Positions 7,100 through 16,148 of a stretch of DNA of 64,000 nucleotides are shown here, one piece after another. The notes below the pieces were generated by a model. That model saw nothing but the letters and a program-made list of their open reading frames with translations. It was not told the DNA's origin and did not search any database. Both the position numbers and the translations under genes were made by a program. The stretch comes from Melioribacteraceae bacterium. Lineage in GTDB: Bacteria > Bacteroidota > Ignavibacteria > Ignavibacteriales > Melioribacteraceae. Position 1 is the stretch's first letter. Every line of letters starts with the position of its first letter. The DNA lies in the NCBI GenBank assembly GCA_027030245.1, contig JALVFE010000009.1, positions 1 through 64,000 of the forward strand, read 5' to 3'.

Positions 7100-9238
7100 T
7101 TAAAGCATTCCCGTTATTTTTCTAATTAACCATTCGAACGCAAATAACAAAATTAAAGATATTAATATCCAGTAATTCGACCAAATTTTAATTTCTTTAA
7201 TTTCCGTCTTATAAATTAAATTATTTTCCCGGATGTTTTCAAGCAAATCGTTGATATTCGTTTCGTCCGTTAAATAAAAATATTTTCCGCCGGTAATATT
7301 TGCAAGCAGTTTTAAATATTCCGAATTTAATTTTGTATTTGTCAATTCCGGATTTAGTTCCCCAACGTTAAAAAGTCCGGAAGCTTTCCCCATAATTTGG
7401 TTATCAATTTTAGCCATTGCGGAAAACGAATAATCGCCGCTTCCGGAAGGTTCAAACGAGCCTTCGTAAAGTCCGTTGCCAAGTGAATTCAAACGTAAAT
7501 CGGTTACGTTGCCGTTTATCCGGATTTTAACGGAGATATCGGCATTGTCAACAGGTGTAAGGGTTTCGTCGTATAGCTGGGCGGAAAACGTAACCTTTTC
7601 CCCTTGAGCGTATAGCTTTTTATTTGTATTAATCTTAAATAATTTGTTTTTTAAGTCTGTTCTTAGCCACTTTACCGCGTTTGCTAAAAAATTTTCGAAA
7701 AGGGGAATGTTCTTATCGGGAATTTGTAATTTCCATTTCCAAAAATTCTTTCCGAGCAGTGAAATCGATTTGTTGCTTCCCTTCACTTGTGAAATTAAAA
7801 ACGGTTTGTCGAGTTCAATGTTATTGATTTTTACGTTAGCTAAAACTTTCGCGCCGGGTTTGGGTTTTATATCCGATTGTGTAATATTCACCGGGGGAAG
7901 CGAATTCCAAGTTTTAATGTAATTGGCTGACGAATGTTTGAATAAAGGATTATTTTCGTCAACGATTTGTATTTGCCCGGTAAGATATTTATCGCTTGAA
8001 TTAACAATATTAAAATTCAAAATATCATCAAGGCTTTTCAATTTATCAAAATCGATAGCGCCTGAAAGTGAAATGAAGAAAGGTTTCTTATCGTTTAATA
8101 TTGCCGAACTTATCTTACTCATTAAACTTACGGGAGTAAACTTTCCCGGAAAGCCGGTTAAAAACATAACGTCGCTGCTATCGATTAACGAATAATTGTT
8201 ACCGGAAGGTAAAAATTTATTCCGCGCGATTTGGATTAACTTATTTACTTCCAAATCGGTATTGCGTTTCAACCCGTTGATTACGAAAGAAACATCGGGC
8301 GAAGGGCTGGATGAAACCACCAAAACTTTTATTTTGCTTTTCAAAACTTTTACATAAACTATTTTTCTGTTGTTTCCGTAATTGTCTTCGCCTTTAAGTT
8401 TGCTTACTTCCACGGTAATTTTCTGCTCACCCGCTTTTTCCGGTTTGTATTCGAATTCTACATTCTTTATTCCGCTGTTTTCAAAATCAATTATTTTTTT
8501 GGAAACAATCTTTGAATTTTCTTTTAGTGTAATTGCGGTTTTCGTTTTCCCGAAGTTTTTATTCGAGACAATAATTTTTATCGTGGTTGGTTTTTTCTGA
8601 TAAATGTAAGAGTTATACAAGACTTTGGATATTGTAATGTCCTTTGGCTTGGTTGTGTCTCCGGTTCCCAAAACAAAAAACGGAACGTTTAACTTTTCAA
8701 ATTTATTCAACGGGTTTTCGCCTTCGTTGATATTGCCATCCGAAATTACGGTAACCGAAGCAACAGGCTTTTCAAAATCATTAAAAGTCTTATAAATTAA
8801 ACTAAAATTTGTAGCCGGTTCGTTGAATTTTAACTTCTGTAAGCTGTCAATCGGAATTTCCCGGGCAGACTGACCGAACGAAAAAATCAATGGTTTCTCA
8901 TCCAAATCCGCAAGCCTTGAAATAAAATTCTTAATTCTTCGGGCGCGTTGCAGACTGTCTTTGCTTACAATTGATTGTGAATTATCAACAAATACCAAAT
9001 TTACGGGTCGGACGGTAATATTTTTTTTAACGCTTATTACGGGTTCAAAAATCAGAACGGCTAGTAAAATTAAAATCAGTGTTCTTAATGAAATTAAAAA
9101 CCATCGTTTTAATCCCGAAACTACGGGCAAAGTGTTTTTATAAATATAGAAAGCATAAAAGAAAACAAGAACGGCAAAAATCAGCAGGTAATACCAATCA
9201 ACAGAAAACCGGACATTTATTTTATCGAAGTCAAACAT
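7100..9238 (-). CDS. Membrane protein with VWA-like domain (BatA/GATase-like type)
   Basis: The 712-residue product starts with two membrane segments (YLLIFAVLVFFYAFYIY and FLISLRTLILILLAVLIF). A von Willebrand A-like domain follows, whose metal site begins VNLVFVDNSQSI (DxSxS) and continues with ASVTVISDG. The middle contains CARDB-like beta modules and a glutamine-amidotransferase-like Rossmann segment (KIKVLVVSSSPSPDVSF). The last membrane segment ends the protein (YWILISLILLFAFEWLIRK). This is the layout of membrane VWA proteins that usually accompany MoxR ATPases, although the MoxR gene here is about 25 kb away. It lies 5 bases after surE on the same strand. The function is not established. 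Confidence 0.75.
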   Translation of the reverse strand: MFDFDKINVRFSVDWYYLLIFAVLVFFYAFYIYKNTLPVVSGLKRWFLISLRTLILILLAVLIFEPVISVKKNITVRPVNLVFVDNSQSIVSKDSLQRARRIKNFISRLADLDEKPLIFSFGQSAREIPIDSLQKLKFNEPATNFSLIYKTFNDFEKPVASVTVISDGNINEGENPLNKFEKLNVPFFVLGTGDTTKPKDITISKVLYNSYIYQKKPTTIKIIVSNKNFGKTKTAITLKENSKIVSKKIIDFENSGIKNVEFEYKPEKAGEQKITVEVSKLKGEDNYGNNRKIVYVKVLKSKIKVLVVSSSPSPDVSFVINGLKRNTDLEVNKLIQIARNKFLPSGNNYSLIDSSDVMFLTGFPGKFTPVSLMSKISSAILNDKKPFFISLSGAIDFDKLKSLDDILNFNIVNSSDKYLTGQIQIVDENNPLFKHSSANYIKTWNSLPPVNITQSDIKPKPGAKVLANVKINNIELDKPFLISQVKGSNKSISLLGKNFWKWKLQIPDKNIPLFENFLANAVKWLRTDLKNKLFKINTNKKLYAQGEKVTFSAQLYDETLTPVDNADISVKIRINGNVTDLRLNSLGNGLYEGSFEPSGSGDYSFSAMAKIDNQIMGKASGLFNVGELNPELTNTKLNSEYLKLLANITGGKYFYLTDETNINDLLENIRENNLIYKTEIKEIKIWSNYWILISLILLFAFEWLIRKITGML

Positions 9239-9243
9239 CTAAA

Positions 9244-10020
9244 TTATTTAAGAATCTCTTTTATTTTATTTACACCCCAATTTTGAATTTGGTCATAAGC
9301 TGAATAATCAGTCAGATCGAAATGCACGGGAGTAATCGCTACATAATTATTTTTAACCGCAAAATGATCTTTATCCAATTCGAAATCCATTTCTTTCGGT
9401 TGCCCGGTTAGCCAATAATACTTTTTGCCGTAAGGATCAATTCTCTCTTCGTAAACATCATCCCATTTGGTTTTCCCTTGTTTGGTCGGCAGAATCCCGG
9501 CTATTTCGTTTTCGGGAACATCGGGAACGTTAACGTTCAACAGTGTGCCGGTCGGTAGTTTATGTTCGCAAACAAGTTTTACCAATTCTTGCGCAACCTT
9601 TCCCGCAACTTCAAAATGTTGGGGGTTGTGACTGTTAAGCGAAATGGCAATGGCCGGAATGTCCATTATCGCCGCTTCTCTTGCCGCCGAAACCGTTCCC
9701 GAATACACAATGTTAATAGCCGTGTTAGCGCCGTGGTTAATTCCGGATACAACAATGTCGGGAGTTTCTTTCAAAATGTTCGTTATCCCGATTTTAACAC
9801 AATCGGCGGGCGTTCCGTCTACGGCATAACCGAAAAATTCTCCGTTTTTGTAATATTCGTTTACTCTTAAAGGAATACTCATTGTTATAGCATGCCCGAC
9901 CGCGCTTTGTTCCGTTCGAGGCGCAATTATCGTTACATCTCCTACATCTTTTAAATATTTTGCGAGTTCGTTAATTCCGCGTGCGTCAATTCCGTCGTCG
10001 TTGCTAATTAGAATTTTCAT
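9244..10020 (-). CDS. surE: 5'/3'-nucleotidase SurE
   Basis: The 258-residue product is SurE, a metal-dependent nucleoside monophosphate phosphatase of the stationary-phase survival family. The metal site ISNDDGIDARGI is at the N-terminus (Asp8, Asp9). It is followed by IIAPRTEQSAVGHAIT, the VDGTPADCVKIGI stretch and SGINHGANTAINIVYSGTVSAAREA, all diagnostic. Length is typical. It heads a minus-strand pair with the membrane VWA gene. The ATG at 10020 sits next to a divergent intergenic stretch before the barrel gene at 10181. Confidence 0.95.
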   Translation of the reverse strand: MKILISNDDGIDARGINELAKYLKDVGDVTIIAPRTEQSAVGHAITMSIPLRVNEYYKNGEFFGYAVDGTPADCVKIGITNILKETPDIVVSGINHGANTAINIVYSGTVSAAREAAIMDIPAIAISLNSHNPQHFEVAGKVAQELVKLVCEHKLPTGTLLNVNVPDVPENEIAGILPTKQGKTKWDDVYEERIDPYGKKYYWLTGQPKEMDFELDKDHFAVKNNYVAITPVHFDLTDYSAYDQIQNWGVNKIKEILK

Positions 10021-10180
10021 TACTTCTCCGTGTTTACCAGATTTTTTGAAAATAAAAAATAAAATATACTAAACTGTTTGCTCAATATTTTATTCCGTTA
10101 AATTATAAGTTACTTCTAAGAAATAAGTAAATTTGGTTTGGAAAAAACTTAATTTTAAAAACCAAAGCCGGATTGTATTC

Positions 10181-11011
10181 ATGAAACACTTTTTGATAAT
10201 ATTTTTAGCCTTTCAGTTTTTTACGGCCATCGTCTCTGCGCAAGACGAAAACAAAACGGAAGTATTTTTAATTGATGCTTACGCAACTCCTGAACCGCCG
10301 CATAAATTTATCTTGTCGTTTTTTACAAGCGATAGCGTAAAATCGAAAGTTGTAATTAATAATAAATTTGAATTTACCGTATCGGAAAATTTTAACGAAG
10401 ATCATAAAACCGAAATTGATTTATCGGGTTTTGAGTTCGATTCCGCATCCGTTCCTTTCTATATTGTTGTTACAGACAAAAACGGAAAGGAAAGCAGAAG
10501 CGAAGACTTTGAATTATTATTGCCATATAATAACGAAATGGCACATAGGGAAGTTGCCAGTCCTTTTTCGCAACTTTGCATCGGCGGTGTTCTTTTTCTT
10601 ATGCCTTCGCCGGGATTGGTTTGGGAAAACGGAAATTCCAATTTCTCTCTTTCCAAGGAAATTCCTTTGTTAACTTTTTACGGCGGCGGTTACAATTATC
10701 CTTCGGGTTATGTTTCGCTTGAGTATTCCTACGTATTTAATGCGGAAAAGAGAAATTACTTAAGACTCGGTTACAATCATATGTTCCCTACGAAGTATAT
10801 AGAGTTTGTTTCCCCGGCTTTGAAAGGATACACGGATTTTCAAGGGAACAACGGAATAAGCGGAGAAATAAGTTTCGGGCTGTTCAAATTTTATAAAGTT
10901 TATGCCGTTTATTTAAGGTATCGTTATAATTATCAACCCGTTGAACCATTTAAAAGTTTTCAGGAAATATCAATCGGTTTGTTTTCGTCATTCTTTTCAA
11001 TAAATTTTTAA
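10181..11011 (+). CDS. Predicted outer-membrane beta-barrel protein, unknown function
   Basis: The 276-residue product begins with a signal peptide (MKHFLIIFLAFQFFTAIVSA, then QDENK). I chose this ATG rather than a TTG 48 bases upstream because it places the signal peptide at the very N-terminus. An N-terminal Ig-like beta domain runs to about residue 115. After that come alternating strands with Gly and aromatic residues (GGGYNYPSGYVSLEYSYVF, NYLRLGYNHMF, YAVYLRYRYNYQ), ending IGLFSSFFSINF with a terminal Phe, as in outer-membrane barrels. No specific family is recognised. The next gene starts 4 bases later. Confidence 0.68.
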   Translation: MKHFLIIFLAFQFFTAIVSAQDENKTEVFLIDAYATPEPPHKFILSFFTSDSVKSKVVINNKFEFTVSENFNEDHKTEIDLSGFEFDSASVPFYIVVTDKNGKESRSEDFELLLPYNNEMAHREVASPFSQLCIGGVLFLMPSPGLVWENGNSNFSLSKEIPLLTFYGGGYNYPSGYVSLEYSYVFNAEKRNYLRLGYNHMFPTKYIEFVSPALKGYTDFQGNNGISGEISFGLFKFYKVYAVYLRYRYNYQPVEPFKSFQEISIGLFSSFFSINF

Positions 11012-11015
11012 TACC

Positions 11016-11924
11016 ATGAAACTTGTAACATATTCAACCGGACTTTTTAATATAGCTTACTACGTTTGCAAACACGGAATGGAATTGGATAATATTACCA
11101 AAGATTTGCTGCGTCAAAAAATAGAAGAAGATCCCGATTTTGAACCCGGACTTACCCTTCTTGCGGTCGATGAAAAAGATAAACCGCTAGGTTTTATAAT
11201 GGGAGTAATCCGTAAAAGGAAAAACGGGAAGACCGGTTATATTAAACTTCTCGCAGTTTTAAAAAATTTCAGAAGGCGCGGAATTGCTACGCAACTTTAC
11301 TCTGCAATCGAAAAAGAAATGAGAAAGAGAAAGGTTAAAGTAATCAGAGTTTACGAATCCTATCCGAATTATTTTATGCCCGGGGTCGATCCTTTTTACA
11401 CCGAAGCCGTTTGTTTTTTTGAGAGAAACGGGTTTACCAAATTCAACGATTGCTCAAACCTTAAAGCCGATTTGGTTAAGCAAGATTTCAATACGGAAAA
11501 AGAAGAAAGAAAATTGAGAGCCGGCGGAATTTCAATTAAAAGGGCAACGAAAAAAGATTTTGAACCAATGATTAAATGGATACGAAGAAACTTTGCGGCA
11601 TGGGAACCGGAAGTAAGAGCCGCTTTTGAAAATAAACCGATATCTCTTCACATTGCAAAAAAGGACGGGAAAATAATCGCGTTCTCGGCTCACGAAACCA
11701 ATAACCGCGGAACCGGTTGGTTCGGACCGATGGGCACGAGCAAAGCCGCAAGGGGAAAGGGAATCGGCGGAGTTTTGTTGAAAAGGTGTTTGAAGGATTT
11801 GAAAAATGCCGGTTTTAAATCTTCGATTATTCCTTGGGTTGGACCCATACCCTTTTATATGCATTACGTGAATTCAAAAGTGGAGAGAGTATTTTGGCGA
11901 TACCAGAAAGTTCTCAAAAATTAA
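11016..11924 (+). CDS. Tandem-domain GNAT acetyltransferase
   Basis: The 302-residue product contains two GNAT folds. The first has its acetyl-CoA loop at FRRRGIATQLYSAIEKE (about residues 88-104). The second has ARGKGIGGVLLKRCLKDL (about 244-261). Both match the R/Q-x2-G-x-G/A pattern. GNAT enzymes transfer acetyl groups to amines of small molecules or proteins; the substrate cannot be read from the sequence. Tandem GNATs often keep activity in one half only. It is tightly spaced behind the barrel gene and 19 bases before the methyltransferase, which suggests one transcript. Confidence 0.85.
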   Translation: MKLVTYSTGLFNIAYYVCKHGMELDNITKDLLRQKIEEDPDFEPGLTLLAVDEKDKPLGFIMGVIRKRKNGKTGYIKLLAVLKNFRRRGIATQLYSAIEKEMRKRKVKVIRVYESYPNYFMPGVDPFYTEAVCFFERNGFTKFNDCSNLKADLVKQDFNTEKEERKLRAGGISIKRATKKDFEPMIKWIRRNFAAWEPEVRAAFENKPISLHIAKKDGKIIAFSAHETNNRGTGWFGPMGTSKAARGKGIGGVLLKRCLKDLKNAGFKSSIIPWVGPIPFYMHYVNSKVERVFWRYQKVLKN

Positions 11925-11943
11925 TTTACTTCATAAAGCAAAT

Positions 11944-12813
11944 ATGAATAAAAAAACAGAATTTATCGATTTGGGTGAACGGGGTAGATATAATCCCAAA
12001 AACAAACTTAACGATTTAACGGGAAAGGAATGGATCAAGTTTACAAAGTCTTGGTTTATTCACCGACCGAAAAAAAGGAATGATGACGAAATTCTGCATC
12101 CGGCAAAATTTCCGGAATCTCTTGTAAAAGATTTTATAGAATTTTTCACTAAAACAAACGGTTGGGTTCTCGATCCCTTTTCGGGAACCGGAAGCGCGTT
12201 AATTGCCGCCGGCGAGTTAAACAGAAATGCCGTTGGAATAGAACTGCAAAAAAAATATCATTCGATTTCTGAAAAAAGGATTGCCGCAAGTAATTTTAGG
12301 TCTTCCGTTAAATCTGTTATGGGCTCTGCGTTTAATCTCAAAAAGGTGCTTGAGCAAAACGGCTTCGGTGAAATAAAATTCGATTACGTGATAACTTCGC
12401 CGCCGTATTGGAATCAGCTTGAAAGAAACAACATCAGACAAAAAGACAGAAAGGAAAAAGGATTGGATACGTTTTACTCAGCCGAGCCGGAAGATATTGG
12501 AAATGTTAAGGAATACGAAGAATTTATAGAAAAGCAAGCGCAAATATTCGATCAAGTTTACGGCGTTTTGAAGAATCGCGGTTACTTGACAATCATTACA
12601 AATAACATTTACTTTAACGGCAGACTTTATCCTTTGGCTTACGATACGGCAATTTCGTTAACGCGCCGGGGGAAGAAAAGCTGGATATTAAAAGATGAAA
12701 AAATCTGGCTGCAAGACGATAAACCGCTGATTGCGCTCGGAATCAATAACGCTTGGGTTGGAAACCGGCATCATCAATATTGTTTGATTTTCAGAAAGGA
12801 AGAGAATGAGTGA
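11944..12813 (+). CDS. Solitary DNA methyltransferase (N4-cytosine/N6-adenine type, SPPY motif)
   Basis: The 289-residue product is an amino-methyltransferase of DNA. The AdoMet motif is DPFSGTG at 77-83, preceded by HPAKFP at 52-57. The catalytic motif is TSPPYW at 151-156. SPPY, rather than DPPY, is common in N4-cytosine enzymes. The order (HPAxFP, FxGxG, then SPPY) is the permuted form. There is no obvious target-recognition insert and no nuclease gene nearby, so it is probably an orphan methylase used for regulation or protection. It overlaps xseA by 8 bases. The target sequence is unknown. Confidence 0.85.
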   Translation: MNKKTEFIDLGERGRYNPKNKLNDLTGKEWIKFTKSWFIHRPKKRNDDEILHPAKFPESLVKDFIEFFTKTNGWVLDPFSGTGSALIAAGELNRNAVGIELQKKYHSISEKRIAASNFRSSVKSVMGSAFNLKKVLEQNGFGEIKFDYVITSPPYWNQLERNNIRQKDRKEKGLDTFYSAEPEDIGNVKEYEEFIEKQAQIFDQVYGVLKNRGYLTIITNNIYFNGRLYPLAYDTAISLTRRGKKSWILKDEKIWLQDDKPLIALGINNAWVGNRHHQYCLIFRKEENE

Positions 12814-13990
12814 AGCTTTATACACCGTAAGCGAATTAACTTCGGAAATAAAATTTACACTCGAAGAGCATTTTGCTTCGTTAAATGTGATTGGTGAAAT
12901 TTCGAATTTTAAAGCTCACGTTTCAGGGCATTGGTATTTTACGTTAAAAGACAACAATGCACAAATTAGCTGCACAATGTGGCGGGGAATTAACAATTAT
13001 GTTTTCTTTACTCCGCAAGACGGAATGAAGGTAATTGTGAAGGGAAGATTAACCGTGTATCCGCCGCGCGGATCATACCAGATTGATGTCCGTTCGATGC
13101 AGCCTGCCGGCGAAGGCGAGCTCCAAGCGGCATTCGAAAGGCTTAAGAAAAAATTGAAAGAAGAAGGTTTGTTCGATCAGGATTTGAAAAAACCCATACC
13201 GCAATTCCCGCAGAAAATAGGAATAGTAACCGGACCGGGCACCGCGGCATTGCGCGATATGATAAGTGTCGCGAAAAGACGCTATCCGGTTGTTGAATTA
13301 ATTATAGCCGGGGCGCGGGTTCAGGGCGAAGGAGCTGCGGAAGAAATTACGAGTGCGATTAAAGAGCTTAACAAATTTAAAGATATCGATTTGATAATTG
13401 TCGCAAGGGGCGGTGGATCGCTCGAAGACCTTTGGGCTTTTAACGAAGAGATTGTAGCCCGCGCTATTTTTGAATCGGAAATACCGGTAATCAGCGGTGT
13501 AGGTCACGAAATAGATTTTACGATTGCGGATTTTGTTGCCGATTACCGTGCTCCCACTCCTTCGGCGGCAATGGAAATTGCCACGCCCGATATTAATGAA
13601 ATCTTTGCCTTTCTTAACGAATTTTCATATAATACAACGATTAATATTTTTGATAAAATTAATAATTATAAATCGGTCGTCGAGCAAATTACAGGTTCTT
13701 ACGGATTTAGAAATCCTTACAACAGAATCAAAAATTATTATCAGTATCTGGACAATTTGATTTATAAACTTGAAGGCTTAACGACTAACAAACTGAAACA
13801 CTTGAATAATGTTTTGAATTTAAAAAATCAAATTATCAAATCTCATAGTATTGAGAGAACGCTTAAAAAAGGATTCACGTTGGTAAAACAAAACGGAAAA
13901 TATATCCCACGCGCAAATTTGTTGAATCCCCAAGAAAATTTCTCTATTAAATTTTTCGATAACGAAGTGAAGATAGGTGAAGATGCCTAA
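12806..13990 (+). CDS. xseA: Exodeoxyribonuclease VII large subunit
   Basis: The 394-residue product is the catalytic subunit of exonuclease VII, which degrades single-stranded DNA from both ends with XseB. An N-terminal OB-fold (GEISNFKAHVSGHWYFTLKD) leads to the nuclease core. Family motifs are IGIVTGPGTAALRDM, ARGGGSLEDLWAFNEE, VISGVGHEIDFTIADFVAD and RAPTPSAA. A long helical stalk and a short C-terminal domain (KKGFTLVKQNGKYI) follow. It overlaps the methyltransferase upstream and xseB downstream by 8 bases each, a compact operon. Confidence 0.95.
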   Translation: MSEALYTVSELTSEIKFTLEEHFASLNVIGEISNFKAHVSGHWYFTLKDNNAQISCTMWRGINNYVFFTPQDGMKVIVKGRLTVYPPRGSYQIDVRSMQPAGEGELQAAFERLKKKLKEEGLFDQDLKKPIPQFPQKIGIVTGPGTAALRDMISVAKRRYPVVELIIAGARVQGEGAAEEITSAIKELNKFKDIDLIIVARGGGSLEDLWAFNEEIVARAIFESEIPVISGVGHEIDFTIADFVADYRAPTPSAAMEIATPDINEIFAFLNEFSYNTTINIFDKINNYKSVVEQITGSYGFRNPYNRIKNYYQYLDNLIYKLEGLTTNKLKHLNNVLNLKNQIIKSHSIERTLKKGFTLVKQNGKYIPRANLLNPQENFSIKFFDNEVKIGEDA

Positions 13991-14207
13991 AAAGAAAAAA
14001 GAAAATTTTGAAGAACTTCTGCAAAGACTGGATGAAATTTCGCAATTGCTCGAGAACGACGATGTCGGTTTGGAAGAATCGATTGAATTATATGAAGAAG
14101 GAATCAAGCTTTCCGAAAAATGTTATTCTATTTTAAGGGATGCGGAATTGAAAGTTACCGAATTAAAATCAAAATTTGACGAATCAATCAATAAAAATTC
14201 AGAATAA
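13983..14207 (+). CDS. xseB: Exodeoxyribonuclease VII small subunit
   Basis: The 74-residue helical product matches XseB: FEELLQRLDEISQLLEND, LEESIELYEEGIKLSEKC and a C-terminal helix (LRDAELKV). XseB binds the stalk of XseA and is needed for activity. I chose the ATG at 13983, since AGGTGAAG lies directly before it; a GTG 6 bases upstream would overlap that site. It overlaps xseA by 8 bases and precedes dxs by 18 bases, the same order as in many bacteria. Confidence 0.93.
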   Translation: MPKKKKENFEELLQRLDEISQLLENDDVGLEESIELYEEGIKLSEKCYSILRDAELKVTELKSKFDESINKNSE

Positions 14208-14225
14208 ATACGAAGGGAATAAATC

Positions 14226-16148
14226 GTGGCAGAACAAAGTAAATACCAATTGTTATTCAATGTAAACGATCCGAAAGACATAAGGGATTTTTCTCCCAAG
14301 CAACTAAAACAATTAAGCAGCGAAATCCGGGAATACATGATCGATGTTATATCGCAAGTCGGAGGGCATTTCGGCGGCGGTTTGGGAGCCGTGGAACTCA
14401 CGCTCGCGCTTCATAAAGTTTTCAATACACCCGAAGACAAAATTGTTTGGGATACCGGACATCAAGCATATCCGCATAAAATAATTACCGGCCGAAGAGA
14501 TAAATTAAAAACTATAAGGCAATTGCACGGGATTAGCGGATTTCTGAAAAGGTCCGAAAGCGAATATGACGTTTTCGGCGCCGGACACGCTTCAACGTCA
14601 ATATCGGCAGCCTTGGGTATTGCCGCGGCAAACGATTTGCAACAAAACAAACAAAAAGTCATTGCCGTTATCGGAGACGGAGCGATGACCGGCGGAATGG
14701 CTTACGAAGCAATGAATAACAGCGGTATTCTTAAAAAAGATTTGGTTGTTGTGCTTAACGATAACAGAATGTCTATCGCGCCTAACGTTTGGCAAATATC
14801 GAACTATTTTAATGAAATTATTTCCCACCCAGATTATAATAAATTCAAAGGCGCTATTTGGGATTTAACAGGAAAGCTTGATCAGTTCGGCGACAGGTTA
14901 AGAACCGTAGCATCGAGATTGGAAACCGGGGTGAAAGCGGTTATTACGCCCGGAATGCTTTTCGAAGCGTTGGGCTTCAGGTATTTCGGTCCGATTAACG
15001 GACACAATATTTCCAAACTGGTAAAACTTTTCGAGCATATTAAAAATTTGCAAGGACCGATACTTGTTCACGTTGTTACCCAAAAAGGGAAAGGATATAA
15101 ACCGGCAGAAGGAGACAAACCCAAATTCCACGGCATTTCTCCTTTTGATAAAGTAACCGGAAAAGTTCTGAAAAAAGCGGGCGGACCACCGTCGTACACA
15201 TCGGTTTTCGGAAACACGCTGGCTAAATTGATGGAAGCAAACGAAAAAATTGTTGGAATTACCGCCGCAATGCCGGACGGTACCGGTCTTAATAAAATAG
15301 TAGATAAGTTCCCGAACAGATATTTCGACGTGGGAATTGCCGAAGAACACGGCGTAACTTTTGCCGCCGGTTTGGCAACTCAGGGAATAATTCCGGTTGT
15401 TGCAATTTACTCCACATTTCTACAGCGCGCAATCGATCAAATAATTCACGATGTGGCTTTGCAAAAATTACACGTTGTGTTTGCATTAGACCGAGCAGGT
15501 TTGGTTGGTGCAGACGGACCGACGCATCACGGAACATTCGACCTTACGTATTTACGTATGATTCCCGGCATGGTTGTTATGGCTCCCAAAGATGAAGACG
15601 AATTGAAAAATATGCTTTACACTGCCGTTAATTATAAAGGCGGACCTATCGCATTGCGTTATCCGCGTGGCAGCGCTCTGGGTGTGGAAATTAAAGAAGA
15701 GTTCGAAACCATTCCGATAGGCAAAGCCGAATTGTTACACGAAGGCGATAATGTTGCAATGCTTGCCGTCGGGAAAATGGTGGAATACGCACAAAAAGCG
15801 GTTGACCAACTTCACTCCTTGGGCATAAGTTGCAGACTTTACAATATGCGTTTTATTAAACCGCTCGATACCGGCGTTATTGACGAAGTGGTTGAGAAAT
15901 TTGATAAAATTGTTACGTTGGAAGAAAGCGTTCTCACCGGCGGATTCGGTAGCGGCGTTTTGGAATATATGAATTCGAAAAATTATAAAAACGATGTTCT
16001 CAGAATCGGTTTACCCGATGATTTTGTTGAACACGGTACTCAAGCCGAGTTGCACAAAATGTTGGGAATTGATGCCGACGGTATAACTAAACAAGTAGAA
16101 GCTTTCGTTCACGGTAATAAGAAAATTGCTCCCGGAGTTGTTGCTTAA
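14226..16148 (+). CDS. dxs: 1-deoxy-D-xylulose-5-phosphate synthase
   Basis: The 640-residue product is Dxs, the thiamine-diphosphate enzyme that condenses pyruvate and glyceraldehyde 3-phosphate, the first step of the MEP route to isoprenoids. The ThDP motif is GDGAMTGGMAYEAMNN, the active-site stretch HVVTQKGKGY, and the transketolase pyrimidine domain has DVGIAEEHGVTFAAGLA. The C-terminal domain ends normally. The start is GTG at 14226 after an AAGGGAAT site. Its place behind xseA-xseB fits co-transcription, and the next gene overlaps by one base. Confidence 0.96.
   Translation: MAEQSKYQLLFNVNDPKDIRDFSPKQLKQLSSEIREYMIDVISQVGGHFGGGLGAVELTLALHKVFNTPEDKIVWDTGHQAYPHKIITGRRDKLKTIRQLHGISGFLKRSESEYDVFGAGHASTSISAALGIAAANDLQQNKQKVIAVIGDGAMTGGMAYEAMNNSGILKKDLVVVLNDNRMSIAPNVWQISNYFNEIISHPDYNKFKGAIWDLTGKLDQFGDRLRTVASRLETGVKAVITPGMLFEALGFRYFGPINGHNISKLVKLFEHIKNLQGPILVHVVTQKGKGYKPAEGDKPKFHGISPFDKVTGKVLKKAGGPPSYTSVFGNTLAKLMEANEKIVGITAAMPDGTGLNKIVDKFPNRYFDVGIAEEHGVTFAAGLATQGIIPVVAIYSTFLQRAIDQIIHDVALQKLHVVFALDRAGLVGADGPTHHGTFDLTYLRMIPGMVVMAPKDEDELKNMLYTAVNYKGGPIALRYPRGSALGVEIKEEFETIPIGKAELLHEGDNVAMLAVGKMVEYAQKAVDQLHSLGISCRLYNMRFIKPLDTGVIDEVVEKFDKIVTLEESVLTGGFGSGVLEYMNSKNYKNDVLRIGLPDDFVEHGTQAELHKMLGIDADGITKQVEAFVHGNKKIAPGVVA

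Noticed and set aside
12217-12441. Open frames opposite strongly conserved genes (for example antisense to the methyltransferase, dxs, metG)
   Set aside because: They follow from the codon use of the sense genes, have no ribosome-binding sites and encode no recognisable protein.
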